From Dictyophora rubrovolvata (taxonomy: Eukaryota; Basidiomycota; Agaricomycetes; Phallales; Phallaceae): DNA of 64,000 nt. Below, piece by piece: positions 37,998 to 49,171 of the stretch. The position numbers were made by a program, and so were the translations under genes. A model generated the notes under the pieces. That model ran no database searches and was not told the origin of the DNA. It saw nothing but the letters and a program-made list of their open reading frames with translations. Location: positions 2,542,001 to 2,606,000 of the forward strand of contig CP114120.1 in NCBI GenBank assembly GCA_029959195.1, written 5' to 3'. The first letter of the stretch is position 1. Each line of letters starts with the position of its first letter.

Positions 37998-39159
37998 GAT
38001 GATCGTAGTGAGTATTAGTGAGGGATTGTTCACTGCAGAGATCCTGTTCAAACTGATGTGTTTTTATAAGCAACCCAGTAAGGCCTGAAGAGCATGGATC
38101 AATTGCCGTGAGTTTGTATGGGTATACCGAGTTAGGTATCATTTGACTTACTGAGCGGTACCGCGTATGAGTTGTGAATGGGAAGATACTCAATGCACAC
38201 AGGTTCAGTACTGTATGAAGCAGTCACACACTGTATAACCCTGTTGTAGCCATTGAATGAACAATGTCCCCTTATGATGTCCGGGAACCAGGGACAACTC
38301 AAACAGCACAGCCACGAGTGGCCCTACATCCAGTCATTCCGAAACCATCGCAGTCCGTCAAGAACGCCGACCTCTCCACCCCTTGTCAAGTGTGCAAATA
38401 GTCTATCCGGAGAAACCAACCGGCGAGTCAATTTTATCTCAATCTAAATTCAGTGTTTTGCTCTCCTTCTATCATGATGCTTTGTATCTCCCTTCCTCAT
38501 CAATTTTCGCTTAATCGCTCAATATTTCGATGAATAAAACCTTGGAAATCATTTACAAAACACCTTATTACTTATTTCCATTGAAACGATGCAGCGCGAT
38601 CCCAATTTGGCAAAGATCATAACATTTCAAAGTTAAGCACAGCCCCATTCTTGAGCCATAAGGTACCAGTCAGGCAGGTGTCTTGGTTTCCACAAGCTTC
38701 GGGACACCGTATATGGGCATTTACCGAGTTAGATACATTGAAAATAATGTATTATTACCAATGCTCCGGTCCCTAATAACCGGAAAACATAACTTTGAAT
38801 AGATTGGAAATACTACATCTCGATGATAGTCACAGAACCGGTTTTGCTGCTCAAGACGGTGATTCTGGTTCACGCACACCCGGATGAGCGTTCTTTGACA
38901 AGAAATCGATCTGTGGGAATACGGATAAAGGTATTAGTTCGTAAGAAGCCGCATATATCAATGTACGCATGTTCCGGAACTTGAAACCTTGAAGGCTGGT
39001 GATACGGCTTAAAGAGTCACTCTCATAAGATATTTCAAACACGAAATGTTTATTGCCAAGAAATTTAAAACAATCAAAAACACGTGTATCTTCAAGAAAA
39101 TTTATCAACTGGGCTGCAGGTTAACAATCACCACCGTTGCCGCCATAAATGACATTGAT
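37998..39159. other. P1 promoter side and palindrome loop, left part
   Basis: 37998-38370 mirrors the P3 promoter, including a TATAAAAA box on the - strand about 70 bp before the ATG. 38370-39159 has no recognised gene; a 5S-rRNA-like piece is noted separately. The last part is 3' flank of P2. Confidence 0.4.
38580..38705 (+). ncRNA. Possible degenerate 5S rRNA-like sequence
   Basis: In order: CATTGAAACGATG, GCGATCCC, CAAAGTTAAGCA and GGTACCAG...GGCAGGTGTCTTGG, which loosely follow the eukaryotic 5S rRNA core (TGAAAGCA, GCATCCCGTCCGATC, AAGTTAAGCA, TAGTACCACGGTGGG). Many positions differ and the 5' and 3' pairing stem is not obvious, so at best a pseudogene. Confidence 0.25.
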
Positions 39160-39713
39160 TCAGGCAGTCGGAGTGATTGTCCAAGTGGGTGTAGTAGTAC
39201 TGGCCAATATGACAAACTAAAATCTTGTCAAAAAACAAACCAATATGAACTTGAGGGGTGGAATTTACCGTATTACTAAAATTGGGATTCCAGTACAAGG
39301 AAGAGCTGTTTGATATCCTGATTAGGAATGTCCATTAGTCGACTCAAGACATGAAGGAAAATTACAACTCAAACATACTTTGCCTGGGTAGTCCCACCAG
39401 TAATAAACCATGCATACGATTTCACATCGTAATCCAGTTTATCTCCGCTTCCAGCAGGAACCACGTAGGCACCGGTAAATACATTTTGAATAATGTACGT
39501 GTTGGATTGTGTGCCAGAAATAGGTCGAATGAACCACTATGGAAGGAAATATCGAGTGAAAATTCAATAGCATTAGGCATGAATGGAACAAACTTTCTGA
39601 TTACTGCCCGAGCCCGATGTAATGAGGTCGACACCTTCATTACCGAGAGCAGCAATATTCGGTTTTCCGACAACGTTGTAAAGGATGTTGTAAACACCAG
39701 AAGGAAGAGACAT
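39160..39713 (-). CDS. Beta-trefoil inhibitor-like protein (P2)
   Basis: The ATG at 39713 and three introns give about 127 aa ending at TGA 39162-39160 (WTITPTA). Segments: MSLPSGVYNILYNVVGKPN, GVDLITSGSGSNQK, WFIRPISGTQSNTYIIQN, YVVPAGSGDKLDYDVKS, NTFVILASTTTPTWTITPTA. The WxI...TYIIQN...G repeat pattern and absence of a signal peptide fit the cytoplasmic cospin/I66-type protease inhibitors that defend fruiting bodies; a ricin-B-like lectin is the alternative. All donors and acceptors are usable. A TATAAAA box lies at 39782-39788 on the - strand, about 70 bp upstream. Clearly diverged from P1 and P3. Confidence 0.78.
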
Positions 39714-40942
39714 GATTGTAGAAAATTGGGATGCTTGTGAGGATGGTTTCACTGAGGAATGACCGCTAATAATGATCTCGGTTTTATAACCTTCAAAAGG
39801 GCTAAGAAAGGAAGTAAAAAGCGGAACTCGCTTACAACCCTGTGTGCCTAAAGTGTCGTGAAAAAGCTCAAGTTGGATAGATACTAAATTCAGCATGTCA
39901 TGTGAAAGATGCTCCACGGCTTACCTTTGAATGTAGAAGAAGACTGTAATCAATGGTCAAGGTGACAGGAACGAAAGTTGAGGCTTGGATAATTGTTGAA
40001 GACGTCGTATTTCGTTTGGCGGTTGAATAACGCGCATTGCCTAATGATTTTTTTTCTTGCCACTGATTAATATTATAATTTCAAGAAGACTCACCCATAT
40101 GGATGTGCATTCAAGGTGAAAGAAGTTGAGAGGTCGGCATTCTTGACAGACCGCGATGGTTTTGGAATGACTGGATGTATCGTTGGCACCTGTTGAGATT
40201 TCGAAGTAGGTCGGATAGAGATGATTCAGTTGAAGGCTTTATTGTGGTGCACATACTTCATTTCTGAATGAAAGCTATTCTATCTGTCGAAACGAGATTA
40301 ATAATTTGTTGAAGACCCAATGGTGATATACTAATAATGCTCTCCTGGTCCGTATCGCCGTCTACCCACCTTGTTTTATCGAGTAATATATGTCACCCTC
40401 AATGTCCAGAGGTACCCAGGCAAACAAAACACCATCTGAATCACGTTGGCTGAAATTTTGAACCCGATTTCCTCATCTGAGTAGTATCCGTTCTCGCGAA
40501 GGCTTCGAACCGCTTCTTCTAGACACTTCCATTCAATCAGTTGTGACATGTACGTATGCACGGGGGCACGGTTGAGCCGAACTTACTGCTCGCTATGCAT
40601 ATCTTTGGCCACGACTGAGTGGCTGTGCTATTTGAGTTGTCTCATTGGTTCCCGGACATCACAAGGGGATTGTTCATTCAACGGCTATAACAGGGTTATA
40701 ATGTGCGTGACAGCTTCATACAATACTGATTCTGTATGCAATGAGTAACTTCACATTCACGACTCATATGCGCAATCATTCAGTAAACCAAATGATACCT
40801 AACTTGGTATACCCATACTTGAGCAAACTCACGGCGATCAATTCATGCCCTTCAGGCCTTACTGGGTTGCTTATAAAAACACGTCAGTTTGAACAGGATC
40901 TCTGCAGTGAACAATCCCTCACTAATACTCACTACGATCATC
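39714..40942. other. Palindrome loop, right part, with P3 promoter
   Basis: 40190-40600 is the extra segment on the right; on the - strand it has a 61-aa frame (MSQLIEWKCLEEAVRSLREN) of unknown origin. 40600-40942 is the P3 promoter with TATAAAAA at 40872-40879. Confidence 0.4.
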
Positions 40943-41497
40943 ATGTCTCTCAACGGTATCTACACCATCTCCTACGACAATCGCGGCAGTCTCATAGCTG
41001 CCACTCTCGGACCAAAATCCGTAGGCCTTAGTCTTGTCGCTCTTGGGACAGGGACGACGGCACAACAGAAGGTCAGTCGCATGGATGATCATGCTAATTA
41101 CAGGTCATTGATGGTTTCATAGTGGAGCATCCGTCCTATTACTGACGGGAGAGCCGATGCCTACGTTATCCAGAATGCATACACTGGACTGTACCTCCTC
41201 CCTCAAGGCACCACTGGGGGATTCACGTACGGATTCAGTCCTTTCGCTTGGTTCATCAACAATTCCAAGTATGCCTGATCAGTTATCTATTCCGATATTT
41301 TAATATTCATCGTTTAAAACTCAGGATACAAACTGACCCAGCACAACCGAATGCCATCGTGTGGGTTCCGAATAACAGTCTAAATGTAATAGTCTCCATG
41401 GTAGTAATTGATCGAATTCCGAACTGAAAATGTTATCTAGACGGTGATACTCGCAAATGGTACGGCTGCCACCTGGCAGATTACGGCTGTAGCTTGA
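40943..41497 (+). CDS. Beta-trefoil inhibitor-like protein (P3)
   Basis: The ATG at 40943 and three introns, all GT-AG, give about 130 aa ending WQITAVA and TGA 41495-41497. Segments: MSLNGIYTISYDNRGS, GLSLVALGTGTTAQQK, WSIRPITDGRADAY, LYLLPQGTTGGFTYGFS, WFINNSK, IQTDPAQPNAIVWVP, NTVILANGTAATWQITAVA. Same family as P2 (cospin/I66-like protease inhibitor, or ricin-B-like). It has no signal peptide and is probably cytoplasmic. The TATAAAAA box is 71 bp before the ATG. A splice-damaged twin is P1 on the opposite arm. Only a remnant of the 3' end survives at 55575-55650. Confidence 0.8.
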
Positions 41498-42319
41498 TCA
41501 ACAATTAAAGGTGGTGGAATTATAATGCTAAACCTGTGAATTCTTCTTGGAGTAAACTGGAAATCGGTTTTTTTTTTCTCTTGACAATACATGTTTGTTT
41601 GAAATATACGTACACGGGAGATCAAGAACCAGACGGGTAATTCGTGGGGCAGGATACGATGATTATCATGATTCCCCCGCGGCAGCAAGAGCAGTCGAGG
41701 ACCGGACCAAGTTTAAACTGCCAGAAAACAAGAGAAACGGGTTAGCAATGAGACAAAGACGAAACAAAATGAAGATTTTCCCATGATAAAGTAAAACAGT
41801 TTCCACGATTTTCGTTCTACAATTCACGGCCAAACTTGAATGAGCTTTCCCAGATTGAACGAGAGAATAATGAAGAAGCTAACCAGATTGCGCGAGTTTG
41901 TCATCGGGCGGCACTCAACTAAATGTATAGCGAGAAGCTTCTTATCAATTTCGAGAAGACGATACTATAGTCACTCATATATGTAGATATAAACCACTAA
42001 TCTCGAAAATACATCAGGCCGCAAGCTGATAAGTATAATAAGAAACCTACTTTGGTCACGATATGGAAGGAGGGGAATGTAACTCCACATGTTATCTTTT
42101 CAGTTCGAAAATGGACACGACGAAAAACTCTTTATCGATCACAGAAACTGTTAGAAGAGAATGTCGTTTATTCGTCAATCTAAATATACAAAATACGCTG
42201 GGGGGGAACATTGTCTCAAATGTTTCCAGCGCAGCAAAAAAAAAATAAGGTGGTCATACCTACAATGATAATTCGAAGCATAAACAACAACGAGGTCATT
42301 TCTGATGATTCGGACCGAT
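41498..42319. other. Cassette DNA between inhibitor and X relic, with PEBP scrap
   Basis: 41650-41735 (- strand) again contains the end of a PEBP gene. 41740-42319 copies the X-PEBP spacer. No intact gene. Confidence 0.6.
41650..41735 (-). pseudogene. 3' scrap of a PEBP gene (palindrome, right arm)
   Basis: Mirror image of 37205-37285. The - strand reads FKLGPVL..ALAAAGES-like codons; the rest of the gene is absent. Confidence 0.75.
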
Positions 42320-43560
42320 GTTTTCAATAGTAGCACGATAAAATTTAACCGCCGTCTCTTTCGCTTTCGCAGGATTAGTACTATCAGAAGCAAAAACACC
42401 AGAAGTGAGAATGTCCTTGGGGGGAAGAGGTGGCGGGTGAGGGTGGAGATTGAGACGTCTGTTGTTGTAGTGGCCTTACTTCTAAATGAAAATCACCACC
42501 ACAATCATCATCATTACGACTCAGGTTCTCGGTGTGAGTCCACGTTCCGAGTATAAGTGCGATAAGGGGTAGCCGAGAGAATCACTCCGCCGCCTAGTCG
42601 AGTAATTATGTGATGCATTTACCTTTATCAAATGCTATTCCAAGACCACGCTATGGACCCCCCGGATGTATCCAACCAATGGAACTTGGATAAATCAATT
42701 AGTCCGCCGAAAGCTGGAATTAATGAGCATAACTCCCCGATTTCACTTGCGTCGGAGGTTAACATTTCGATTGGAAAAATTGGAGTATTGGGGAACGAGC
42801 CACGAAAGCGGCGCTGTTACAGTTATTAGAGCCGCCTCGTTTTGCTGCAATGCTTTGATGGATTTGTCGCCTGGGTTTTGCATTATAGGTGGAGGGAGGA
42901 GTGCCTGGAGTGAACGTTGGAATGTGAATCTGTATCGGGTATAAGGTATAATCTTGCTCTCGCTTCGCTTGTACTTGTTCCGAACCTGAGCTTGAGACTG
43001 GAATTCATCGGCAACTTCCGTTGGACCTTCTTTAGTACAAGGAACATGGCTGACGAAATCCGATTCGAATCGCAAGAAGAAAAGAGGAAGGAAGAAAGAA
43101 TTCGCTGAATTTGTTGGAGTGTCGTTGTCGTCGTAGGAGGAGGAGGAAGGAAGGGTACCCTGCGAAAAAACGCTATCATTAAAACTTGAAGAATTTTTCG
43201 AGCCGTTTTGTCACTGTCTTTGAGAACGATGATGCGCCAGGATTAATTCCAAAGGAGAATAATAATGATTGTTTTTATTCTCATCACCATCCCCGGCTTA
43301 GTAACACCACCCTCTCCCTAACCACCCTTCTTCCCCCCCATCTTCACTCACTCTCCATTTCCCCTCGCAAGTTTAGACTTTAAACCGTTTAAAAGGCGCT
43401 AAACCCCGGCGTGAGCTCTTATCAGCACTGAAACTGGAATTGGAACTGGCCCGAATTCAAATTTGAATTCAACGTCGACGGAGTCGATCCATCGGAGAGA
43501 GCTATGAGCTATCTAACATGCCCGCCACCGGTTGAAGATCCTGTAATAATAGTAAAAGCT
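42320..43560 (-). pseudogene. Relic of gene X, short form
   Basis: All conserved parts of X except the acidic middle are recognisable on the - strand: N-terminal LVPFKR-like DNA near 43390-43410, FNDSV near 43180, NRIS near 43065, PDTDSH near 42920, LPPPIMQNPGDKS near 42880, and the terminal Pro-rich/FYR part near 42340. Many frameshifts; no usable frame. Confidence 0.82.
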
Positions 43561-44076
43561 TTTTGATTTAATGATGATCTCCATCATTGAAAGTCAAAGA
43601 AGAGGAAGATTGAATATTGGCGGTTTGAAATGGTGTGCCTATGCCAAGGTAAACCGTAAACGAGGGATGAGTCACGGATGGGACCGATATTACTGTTAGC
43701 GATGCGGTCCACGCATTGGAGAATGGCGTTTGCGCTTGCGTCGCTGCATACGCATGATAGAAATTGAGAATTATCATTTTTTTCCGGGGATGTACGAACT
43801 TCTGGGGGAATAGAACCAAGGGGCATGGCATCGGCCTGGCGTGAATGTGATTGGAAGAACGACGTCGATGATCGTGGTCGGGATTGTGGTGGTGGTGGTC
43901 CTAACCCGGGTCTTACTCCTTCCACTGCAATTCCTACATGAAGTAATGGTTAGTACAAGATGAACATATTGCTCTGGCTCTGGCTCTAGTGTCTGGTGTC
44001 TGGTGCACGGCGGACAGAGACGTACGCACCTTGTGACAGTAGGGAAAGGAGGAAATGAGATTGCTCGAAATATCAT
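43561..44076 (-). pseudogene. Frameshifted copy of secreted protein Y
   Basis: The ATG at 44076 (MIFRAISFPPFPT) has lost about 11 bases of the signal peptide and is out of frame at the first donor. Later parts match Y: IAVEGVRPGLGPPPP, QADAMPLGSIPPE, CVCSDASANAILQCV with NC replaced by DR, IANSNIGPI. After that it runs directly into DNA preceding gene X, so the last two exons of Y are missing. Confidence 0.85.
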
Positions 44077-44699
44077 TTTCTTTTTGTCGCTGGATATTTA
44101 TTAAATGAGAATTAAGCGAACACCGAGAGAAGAAAAATGAAGAGACTCGACTCGGGGAGCTAGCACTTCGACACCCATTTCCGTAACTCTTTTCGAGACC
44201 CCACAAACTCTCCTCGAACTCAAAGCTGGCTCAACAACTTTGTAACATGCGATCTAACCACTCCATCCTTGTCAAAGACCTTTCTTCTCCTCATTAGCGT
44301 CGACGCGCCTATTCTGCTCAGACCTAGCAGAATGCGGTACGCACACTAGTAGCCCTAGAAAGATTTCTTGCACTTTACATTATTCTCGCAGTCAAGTATA
44401 TCCAACCCATACCATTGAATTAGAAAAATTCAATATTCCAGAGTCAGCCATGAGTCGACTTGGAAGGGCATCATTCTGCAAGATATCGTTTGTTAGTCTG
44501 TCGAAAGTCACGTTGACTCGCGACGCACATCTACAACTTCATCAAAAAAATGACATATTCCAGGTCACTTATATCCATAATTACCGATACCAGCTCGTCT
44601 TCCACACATCCTATCGCCCTTGAAGCGATAAAGTGACTGATTGTCGCATATCCCCGACGCTGCCTTGTTGAGCCTATGTATTGGAGTTTGGAAAAAGTG
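44077..44699. other. Gene-poor stretch before ADCK relic
   Basis: No recognisable gene. The part near 44700 merges into DNA similar to the ADCK promoter (5811-5960). Confidence 0.4.
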
Positions 44700-45420
44700 T
44701 GGCAAACTGTGACATTGACCGAGTCACACCCAATTAGGTGAAAACGCCCGATGTTTTTCGTCATCGCATCTTGAGGACTGAAAATTATCTTACAACGCTT
44801 TTAATGCTCAATCATGGCTTTTCCCAGTTGCGGCGTTTTGTACTCGATTCCAAATACCCATGAAAGCGTATAGCAACTGTCTCTAATATTCCTGCCCGAC
44901 TTTTACACCATATTTGCTAGTGGTTCACTGGTGCTGGAATTTACGTCTTTGACAAGTAATCCAATGCTTCAGTTATTGGAAGAAATTTACGCACACTGTA
45001 CACTGTAATTGTCTAACTCTTTGATTGTTTCTTTATATCTGATCATTGAACAATTTCAGGGAGCGGTAGTATAGTACTAGCTGCCGACTATAAGATAAAC
45101 TCCCAGCCAGGACAAGCTTTTAAAAGGTCATGGACTTGCATGAAAGAGTAGTGGAGAGATTTTACAGGTTACTTACCGAAATTGGAGGGCTTTACATTAA
45201 AAATCGGTTAGCTTCAAACGTGATCCTCTCTAGGCTAAGTTTGGCCTACTGTTGCCTTTCTCAAGGTCAAGCTCTAGCAGCCAACCACTATTACCCGCGC
45301 CATTCCTTAGATCCGTTCTAACAAACTATGTGTCGACGCACCTCAAGTTTCCTATTCTGAAGTAGAGCGTTTTTCATATCCGAGTTTGGTCGTCCTCCCA
45401 CGCAATGTGAAAGAACTTCA
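44700..45420 (+). pseudogene. 5' relic of the ABC1/ADCK gene
   Basis: Matches 5150-5960 in inverted orientation: promoter, MLNHGF..QLRRFV, intron, AADYKIN.QPGQA, MDLHERVVERFYRL, GGLYIK, then QALAAN and the PQVSYSEVERF region. Stops occur in the first exon (after KYP), and there is a small duplication (AGTAGTATAGTA) at the start of exon 2 and a frameshift before MDLHE. The kinase motifs further downstream are absent. Confidence 0.88.
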
Positions 45421-46433
45421 CCTTCAGGTCTATATTTCGCAATCGGTTTGGAATCATTGCGAACCAATATTCAACTGAGGCCGTCGCCGAATAACGAAGC
45501 TCTGCCTTATTTATATACACTGCACGCTTAGCGTTTACAGTCGGCCTCGGCGTTAAAATATCAGAAGGTGTGTCCAATCACTTTTGTTGGAGGGGCTCAA
45601 CAGAAACAATCATAGAGATCGTTAATAGTTTGGGCTATGAAAGGTAAGTTTATTTCAACGCAACTCGCTTAATCTTGCCAACCCTATTCTTACTCGTATA
45701 CAGGTCTGAAGGCCAATGCGCGCCGATCTACGCACGACTGACGGTCGCTGACCATCATGATGTGAGAGCACAAGATTATGCTTTTACTATTACCTATCAC
45801 TGCATCGATCCCACCAAGTTACACTCTGATTTGAAGCTCAGCATAGTCAGTAAGTTGTCTACAAGTTTCTACACGCGCTTGATCGCATCTGAATAACGCT
45901 TTCATCTACATGAAATCTCTGCCAGTGGTCCACCTCACGGTTTTCACAGTCTGCTGCAGTTCTCCAGAGTTCTCCATGTAACAGGTCAATATTCAGTCAA
46001 CTTGGTGATTGAAAACCTTTTTCATTTAACCCGTCCTCACGTGAGCGGTTCAAATGAATATTATGTATGCCTAATGCCATTTTACATAATGTGTATTCCA
46101 ACTCAAACTTGACAGCATCAATTTCGGACAATAACACTAGTGAAAACCCGGCCGTGAAGGCTCCTCTGATATATTAAGAAGCTTAGTTATGTCTATTGAA
46201 TCGCATCAAGGCTGGTCAGGCGGGACGCGGGACGCGGGACGTTCAAGCTTCAAATTCAGCGACGCCTTTAAGAAAATACGATTACGTTGATAATTTCATG
46301 TTAAGGCGCGGGTCCGAGAAATTCCGCCAAATGAGCGGGGCTCACAGTATACACGCAGGCTACATAAATAGGGCCTTTTTTTGTAATCATACGACCGTGG
46401 TGTTACAGCGCTCGGTCGTCTATTTCTGCTTCA
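45421..46433. other. Intergenic region before nucleoside-hydrolase pair
   Basis: A 73-aa frame at 45675-45896 has no recognised family. The last 70 or so bases are the promoter of the next gene. Confidence 0.4.
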
Positions 46434-47923
46434 ATGTCGCTTCAGGCACTGCTTTCTCTCGTTGCTTTTGCAGGTTTTACTACCACGTATGCCATACCCA
46501 CACCGCCGACGCTGACTTGTCCAAATTTCAAGCCCGCCGTCCGTACGTCCATGCTCACGTTCAAAAGATTTAACCAGTCCCGACACATTTGAGCATAGCC
46601 GTTCCGGAGAAACCAAAGAACATTATAATCGATTCAGATTTCTTGAGTTGTAAGTCTTTGTCCCTCTTTTCAAGAAATCACTTGACGATTACTTGTTTTC
46701 CACAGACACGGATGACGGTGTGTTGTCTTTTCCCGCCTTTTTGGAAATTGAGTGCCTAAAACATCAAATGATACAAGCTGGAGCCTTTGCGGTAGCGAAC
46801 ACTTTGCAGACGATGGGATATGCAAATATTAAGGGCATTGTTTCATGTAAGCCACAATGACTATAAAAACTATACAAAGACCAAAAGCCAAAATACCTTT
46901 ACAGCCGTCACGAGTAAATACTCTCTTCCTGGCATGGACGCGATCAACACGTGGTATTGCCACCCCGACATCCCATTGGCCCAAACACCCCATGTCACAG
47001 GCGTAGTCAGAGAGCCGGGAGTAAATCTCACCAATCCCGAGTATATCACTAAACTTGCAGATCCACAAGATTTCCCAGAGGACTTCAACAGAAAAAACGT
47101 GAAAGATCCTGTTACGTTCTATAAGGATACTCTGTCCGCAGCTGAGGATCAGAGCGTTACAATCGTCGCTATTGGTTTTTTGACCAACCTTCATGATCTT
47201 TATTATTCGGATGGTGGTCCTGAGCTGATTCAAAGGAAGGTGAAGGAGTTGGTCATTCAGGGTGGTAGTTGCAATACTACAGACCAGCCTCATGGTGCCG
47301 GTGTGAACTTGCGTAAGTACTTTAACTATCTTGACTTGAGAAGGACATCATCACTGATGTAGATTTCTAGTCCAGGATCTTCCCTCAGCTCACGTTATTA
47401 CCAGATGGCCATCCCCGGTTACCTTCTTCCCTGGCTTTATAGCTCAGCAAGTCAGCGCCGGTCAAGCTGCTCTAAACCTTTCGCCATCCAGTCCACTTCG
47501 ATATAGTAAGAACGTATTCGAGTTTATTTATGATAAAACCTTATCCCATTTCAACAAGTTTACGAGACGGCCAATTTCTCATTTAAATTCGGGCCGCATG
47601 ATATTCTAGCTACTTACTACGCGATTTTTGGTTTGGCGGAGGGTTCTTTTAAATATGGGAATGCAAACAACACGGGAAGCTTGCAATTCGTTCCAGATCC
47701 AAAATCCGCTGTGCAAGAAAGAATGGATACAGTGTGGAACTACGCAATATCCCCACCAGCATCCCAGCATTACTTGCTGTACGTCAGGTAGTATAGTCTT
47801 CTAATTGGTTTTTTGACTAATTTTTTTTTCGCATTCAGATTAAACCAACCGGCTCAAACCATTGGTGATAATTTGAATGGACTTCTGTCTTGCTATGGAA
47901 ATGGAAAACCGGTTTGCAAGTGA
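46434..47923 (+). CDS. Secreted nucleoside-hydrolase-like protein 1
   Basis: The ATG at 46434 starts a signal peptide (SLQALLSLVAFAGFTTTYA). Eight or so exons give about 370 aa, ending VCK and TGA 47921-47923. Motifs: NIIIDSDFLSYTDDAGAFAVAN (Asp cluster D-x-D-x5-DD that binds Ca2+ and ribose in nucleoside hydrolases), WYCHPDIPLA, DPVTFYKDTL, TIVAIGFLTNLHDL, ELVIQGGSCN and GPHDILATYYAIFG. The family cleaves ribonucleosides to base and ribose; the signal peptide suggests extracellular scavenging or an effector-like role. The exact substrate is unknown. A close tandem paralogue starts 1.25 kb downstream on the same strand. Confidence 0.85.
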
Positions 47924-49171
47924 TTGGTCCGAGTCGTGGGTTGCCCTATTTTGATAAGCTGCGAATGAACTGCAAAATAATAATTGTGGTATTAACTACT
48001 GGTAATTACAATTTCAATTATAGACTTCTCGCAGGAGGTGGATTCTCCCGGTCAGGCGAATTCAGCGTTCCTAATTGAGCCAACCCACATAATTAATATT
48101 TAAATAACGCTTGAATAATGTTGAATAATGCACCGGTTTTTCTTCTTTTGACCTGATATTTTTGGCGGTTATTGGGCAGGCTAAAGCCGCATGACATAGA
48201 CTGTATTCTGTATTATCAACAGCGCCACTTGAGTGTCAATGTCCGAGTCCCGACTGATGGTTCCACTGTCGAAGGCGCACCGGACGCGGCAGAAGTGCCG
48301 CGCTTCGCCTAAATGTGCGCTTACATAATTGACAGGCCGCACTGTGAATTCTACTGCTTACACCGTTGACAGCGGCCACAGTTTTTTCCTTCTCAGATCT
48401 CAAGATCCAGGCCTCAACACCAACGTCTCGCACGATATGTCAAAATTTGAACCTGATATCGAATATTATACGCTTTTTGCCATCCCACAATTCGCCCGTA
48501 ATCGGATAATTCATCATTCGGGTCGCTGATCGCTGTTCACCGAATCGAATTGATGTTTGATACGAAGATAATGTTGGTTTTGAATCTGATAAGATCAAAG
48601 TATGTACTTAGCATGCATTATAACTTAGAATTTGCCATTCTTGACACTGATTGAAGTGTTGACTGAAGTTCCTGGGCCGAAAGCCGGGTGTTGCCGTACA
48701 GTAATTCCCCTCAGAAACTCAATACTCCCTGACAATGCACTCGACAATTTATTTGTGGTGCAATAGTTCTGAGGCTGTGCGACTTTTGCCTAATGCCACA
48801 ATTCTCCGTGACTGCTTTTCACACGTGCGGCGTGTCTTCAATTCATATCTGCTCAGGCTTCACCTGTTTAGGGCTCACAAGGCAGCCTAGCATCGTAAAA
48901 AGGTTTTCACCGACGACAGCTCTATACATCGGGGGCGTGTAACCTGACAGATGGAATTACAACTTGAACCTTCACTTCAGCACCATCAATTCGCTGTGTT
49001 CAAAATAATCTTAGCAAATTGAGCAAACAGGTTCATGGCTTCTAGTCGTTCGGTTTCAAGTTGGTCCGCCACAATGCTTATACATAAATACGACCACTTT
49101 CCTAGGTCAAGAGATCAACGAACATTTTTCAACCAGTTTCAATTTCCTATCGCGACTTCAATCACTTTGCA
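47924..49171. other. Intergenic region between the two nucleoside-hydrolase-like genes
   Basis: A + frame at 48329-48529 (MTGRTVNSTAYTVDSGHS) is open but not recognised; no splice partners seen. Otherwise AT-rich. Confidence 0.4.

Larger units (their letters stand above)
36397..38375. repeat. Left arm of the inhibitor-gene palindrome
   Basis: Pairs with 40600-42560 in inverted orientation (left + right is about 78,940; for example ATG 37997 with ATG 40943). Order: X 3' end, X 3' flank, PEBP 3' scrap, inhibitor-like gene, its promoter. At 38324-38370 the similarity jumps to 40133-40181, because about 410 bp are extra on the right side. Confidence 0.9.
40600..42560. repeat. Right arm of the inhibitor-gene palindrome
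   Basis: Inverted counterpart of 36397-38375, with the same gene order. The outer end merges into a longer relic of gene X (42320-43560), so this arm carries more of the cassette than the left arm. Confidence 0.9.

Noticed and set aside
40376-40561. 61-aa - strand frame (MSQLIEWKCLEEAVRSL)
   Set aside because: Looks protein-like but has no recognised family and no neighbouring exons; noted in the loop description only.
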